From: Thermomonas sp. XSG
GTDB taxonomy: Bacteria > Pseudomonadota > Gammaproteobacteria > Xanthomonadales > Xanthomonadaceae
Direction of reading: 5' to 3'
Assembly: GCF_014678725.1 (NCBI RefSeq)
Contig: NZ_CP061497.1
Span: forward strand, 2,310,001-2,374,000
Length of the DNA: 64,000 nucleotides
Shown here: piece by piece, positions 62,453 through 64,000 of the stretch
Numbering within the stretch: position 1 is the stretch's first letter
Layout: each line of letters starts with the position of its first letter
Notes under the pieces: generated by a model
Seen by the model: the letters and a program-made list of their open reading frames with translations, nothing else
The model's database searches: none
What the model was told of the DNA's origin: nothing
Translations under genes and position numbers: made by a program

Positions 62453-64000
62453 TCAGAACTTCGCGTCCACGTGCAGTTCCAGGCCGTGGTCGCTGGCATC
62501 GCCGCCCATCTGGGCGCGGTAGTCGAAGCGCAGGCCCCAGCCCTTGGTCCAGTCGAACTGCATGCCCGCACCCAGGATCCAGCGACTGCGCGCATAGCCG
62601 TCAAGGCTGGTGCGGTAGAACGGCATCTGCAGCAAGTCGCTGTACTGCACCGTAGCCGTGCCGTCGCCGCTGAAGTCGTGCTGGTACTCCGCCTTCAACT
62701 GCGGCGAGAACGAGCCCCAGTTGGTCTGCCGGCGCCAGTCGAAGCGCACGCCCGCATTCCCGGTAGAGCTGTCCACGTCCATCTTTCCGTAGGTCAACGC
62801 ATTGGGCGCTTGGGTCTGTTCGGCGTAGCCGTCCAGCTCGCCGCGGGCGATGTCCAGGCGCAGGTACGGCGTCACTTGCATGGACTGGAACGTCATGTCC
62901 GTGCCGGCCGACACAGAGCCGAACCACTGCGAGCCGTTGCGGGAGCCCGCGGCCATGCTGCCGTCCGTGGTCACGTGGCGACGCAGGTCGAAGTCCAGCG
63001 TCTGGTAGCCGAGCACGGCGTCGATGAAGAAGCGCTCGGCCGGGTTGATGCTCGCGTAGCCGGCCAGCGTGTAGGCCCTGGCGTCGCTGCGGCTGCCGTT
63101 GTCGCCCACGTGGGTGCGGTCGCGGCCGTAGCCCACGCCCATGCCCAGCACCATGCGGTCGTTCAGCCGGTAATCCGCGCCGGCGGACATGCCGTCCGTT
63201 TCAAACGCCAGCTCGGACGTGTTGCCGCGGCTGTCGAGCGCGCCGGAGCGGAGCATGCCCGCCGCCCACACGCCGAAGGCCGTGGCCACCGGGGTCGACG
63301 TCGCCGCCTGGTTCCTTTCGTCGTCGAGCGCGGAACCCTCGGCGTCGAACGGCGTCTGCCGACGCAGGTCGCAGCGGTTGTTGCCCGGGCCGATGTCAAG
63401 GCCCGGCACGCACGACTGGCGCATCGCCATCGACAAGCCATTGCTGAACCCGGAGCTGTCGCCATCGCCGTGCAGTTGCTGCAGGCGTCGCTGGAAGTTG
63501 TTGATCTGCGACGAGGCGAAGCGGCGCGCCGCTTCGGCCTGGGCGTTGATCAACCCACGCACTTCCGCATCCTGCGCCGGATCAGGACGGGCCTCGACGG
63601 TCAGCGTGTAGGCGCGTTCGCCGGTGAAACCCAGCGCGTCCGTTGCGGTGACGGTGAAGCCGAAGGCGCCGGTGACGCTGGGCGACCCCGACAGCTGCCC
63701 GGCCTGGCTCAGGGTGATGCCGGCCGGCAGCGCGCCGGCCGTCACCGCGTACTGGTAGGGTGCGGTGCCCCCCGCCGCCGACATCTGCTGGGTGTAGGCA
63801 ACCATGTAGGTGCCGGCCGGCAGGGTGTCGGGCGTGAGGGTGATCGTCGGCGCGGACACCTCGAGCGTGTAGGCCTGGGTGATCGTGCCGGCGGTGCCGG
63901 TGGTGCTGTCGGTCGCTGTGACGCTGAAGCTGAAGCTGCCGGCCACCGTGGGCGTGCCGGACAGCGCGCCGGTGGCTGCATCCAGCGAAATGCCCGCCGG
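62453..64000 (-). CDS. Autotransporter with putative-Ig repeats (5' end outside window)
   Basis: The frame is open to the right edge, so the N-terminus is missing; 515 residues are visible. First come two or more He_PIG-type repeats ([20 protein letters not shown] ... TATDALG; same pattern at [19 protein letters not shown] at the edge), then a linker with [20 protein letters not shown], and a C-terminal autotransporter beta-barrel (from about [12 protein letters not shown]) ending in the aromatic strand LHVDAKF. The passenger is exported by type V secretion; adhesion is a plausible role. Confidence 0.9.
   Translation of the reverse strand, partial: PAGISLDAATGALSGTPTVAGSFSFSVTATDSTTGTAGTITQAYTLEVSAPTITLTPDTLPAGTYMVAYTQQMSAAGGTAPYQYAVTAGALPAGITLSQAGQLSGSPSVTGAFGFTVTATDALGFTGERAYTLTVEARPDPAQDAEVRGLINAQAEAARRFASSQINNFQRRLQQLHGDGDSSGFSNGLSMAMRQSCVPGLDIGPGNNRCDLRRQTPFDAEGSALDDERNQAATSTPVATAFGVWAAGMLRSGALDSRGNTSELAFETDGMSAGADYRLNDRMVLGMGVGYGRDRTHVGDNGSRSDARAYTLAGYASINPAERFFIDAVLGYQTLDFDLRRHVTTDGSMAAGSRNGSQWFGSVSAGTDMTFQSMQVTPYLRLDIARGELDGYAEQTQAPNALTYGKMDVDSSTGNAGVRFDWRRQTNWGSFSPQLKAEYQHDFSGDGTATVQYSDLLQMPFYRTSLDGYARSRWILGAGMQFDWTKGWGLRFDYRAQMGGDASDHGLELHVDAKF

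Overview
The window is about 64 kb of GC-rich chromosome from a gammaproteobacterium, most likely the Lysobacteraceae (Xanthomonadaceae: Lysobacter/Luteimonas/Thermomonas-like). This rests on the order hflC-DUF2065-purA, the large TonB-dependent receptors, the many secreted peptidases (M1, M2, HExxH proteins), minCDE, and weak TAGAAT/TATCCT-type promoters placed very close to start codons. I name no genus. No rRNA, tRNA or CRISPR array was seen.

Layout. 1-3.6 kb: end of hflC, a DUF2065 gene, purA, an orphan flagellar-rod-like gene and a hemolysin-III membrane protein. 3.7-16.6 kb: a secreted M1 aminopeptidase, then five genes on the minus strand (two paralogous TonB receptors flanking a DUF4932 HExxH protein, a serine hydrolase and a Tat-exported amino-acid racemase) that look like a peptide/D-amino-acid scavenging locus. 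16.8-20.0 kb: gcvP behind a tandem glycine riboswitch. 20.1-26.3 kb: Bcr/CflA exporter, APC permease coupled to a Rieske oxygenase, a small secreted protein and an ACE-like M2 peptidase. 26.3-29.4 kb: a GNAT gene leading minC-minD-minE and a small HESGH protein. 29.5-38.6 kb: a two-component pair, SRPBCC protein, DUF423, AlkA-type glycosylase, DUF488, GumN-like protein, dxs, a small metal-domain protein and yhhQ.

38.65-54.43 kb is the accessory core: a precisely bounded 15.7-kb integrated element flanked by 55-bp perfect direct repeats. It carries a tyrosine integrase, small regulators (excisionase-like and AlpA-like), a primase-helicase followed by an array of TTGGAC/GTCCAA repeats (candidate origin), and then a strong promoter driving tail chaperone, tape measure, terminase (large subunit in two genes), portal, connector and MuF-like genes. 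No major capsid, tail tube, fibre or lysis gene was recognised. At its right end is an AT-richer NYN-domain gene with a hairpin leader. The mix of int, primase, iterons and a packaging module in about 15 kb suggests a phage satellite (PICI-like) or a decayed prophage. It inserted in the 3' end of a DUF502 gene, restored that gene with a slightly different tail, and separated it from yhhQ, which originally began 3 bp after it.

54.4-64 kb: the restored DUF502 gene, a Ser/Thr kinase with a periplasmic SUMF1-like domain, DUF4442, a thioredoxin-TPR protein, a self-contained module of two 'DERD' membrane proteins, an XRE regulator and a DUF998 protein behind an AT-rich promoter with a 9-bp inverted-repeat operator, a prolidase-like amidohydrolase coupled to a SemiSWEET, and the C-terminal part of an autotransporter that runs off the right edge.
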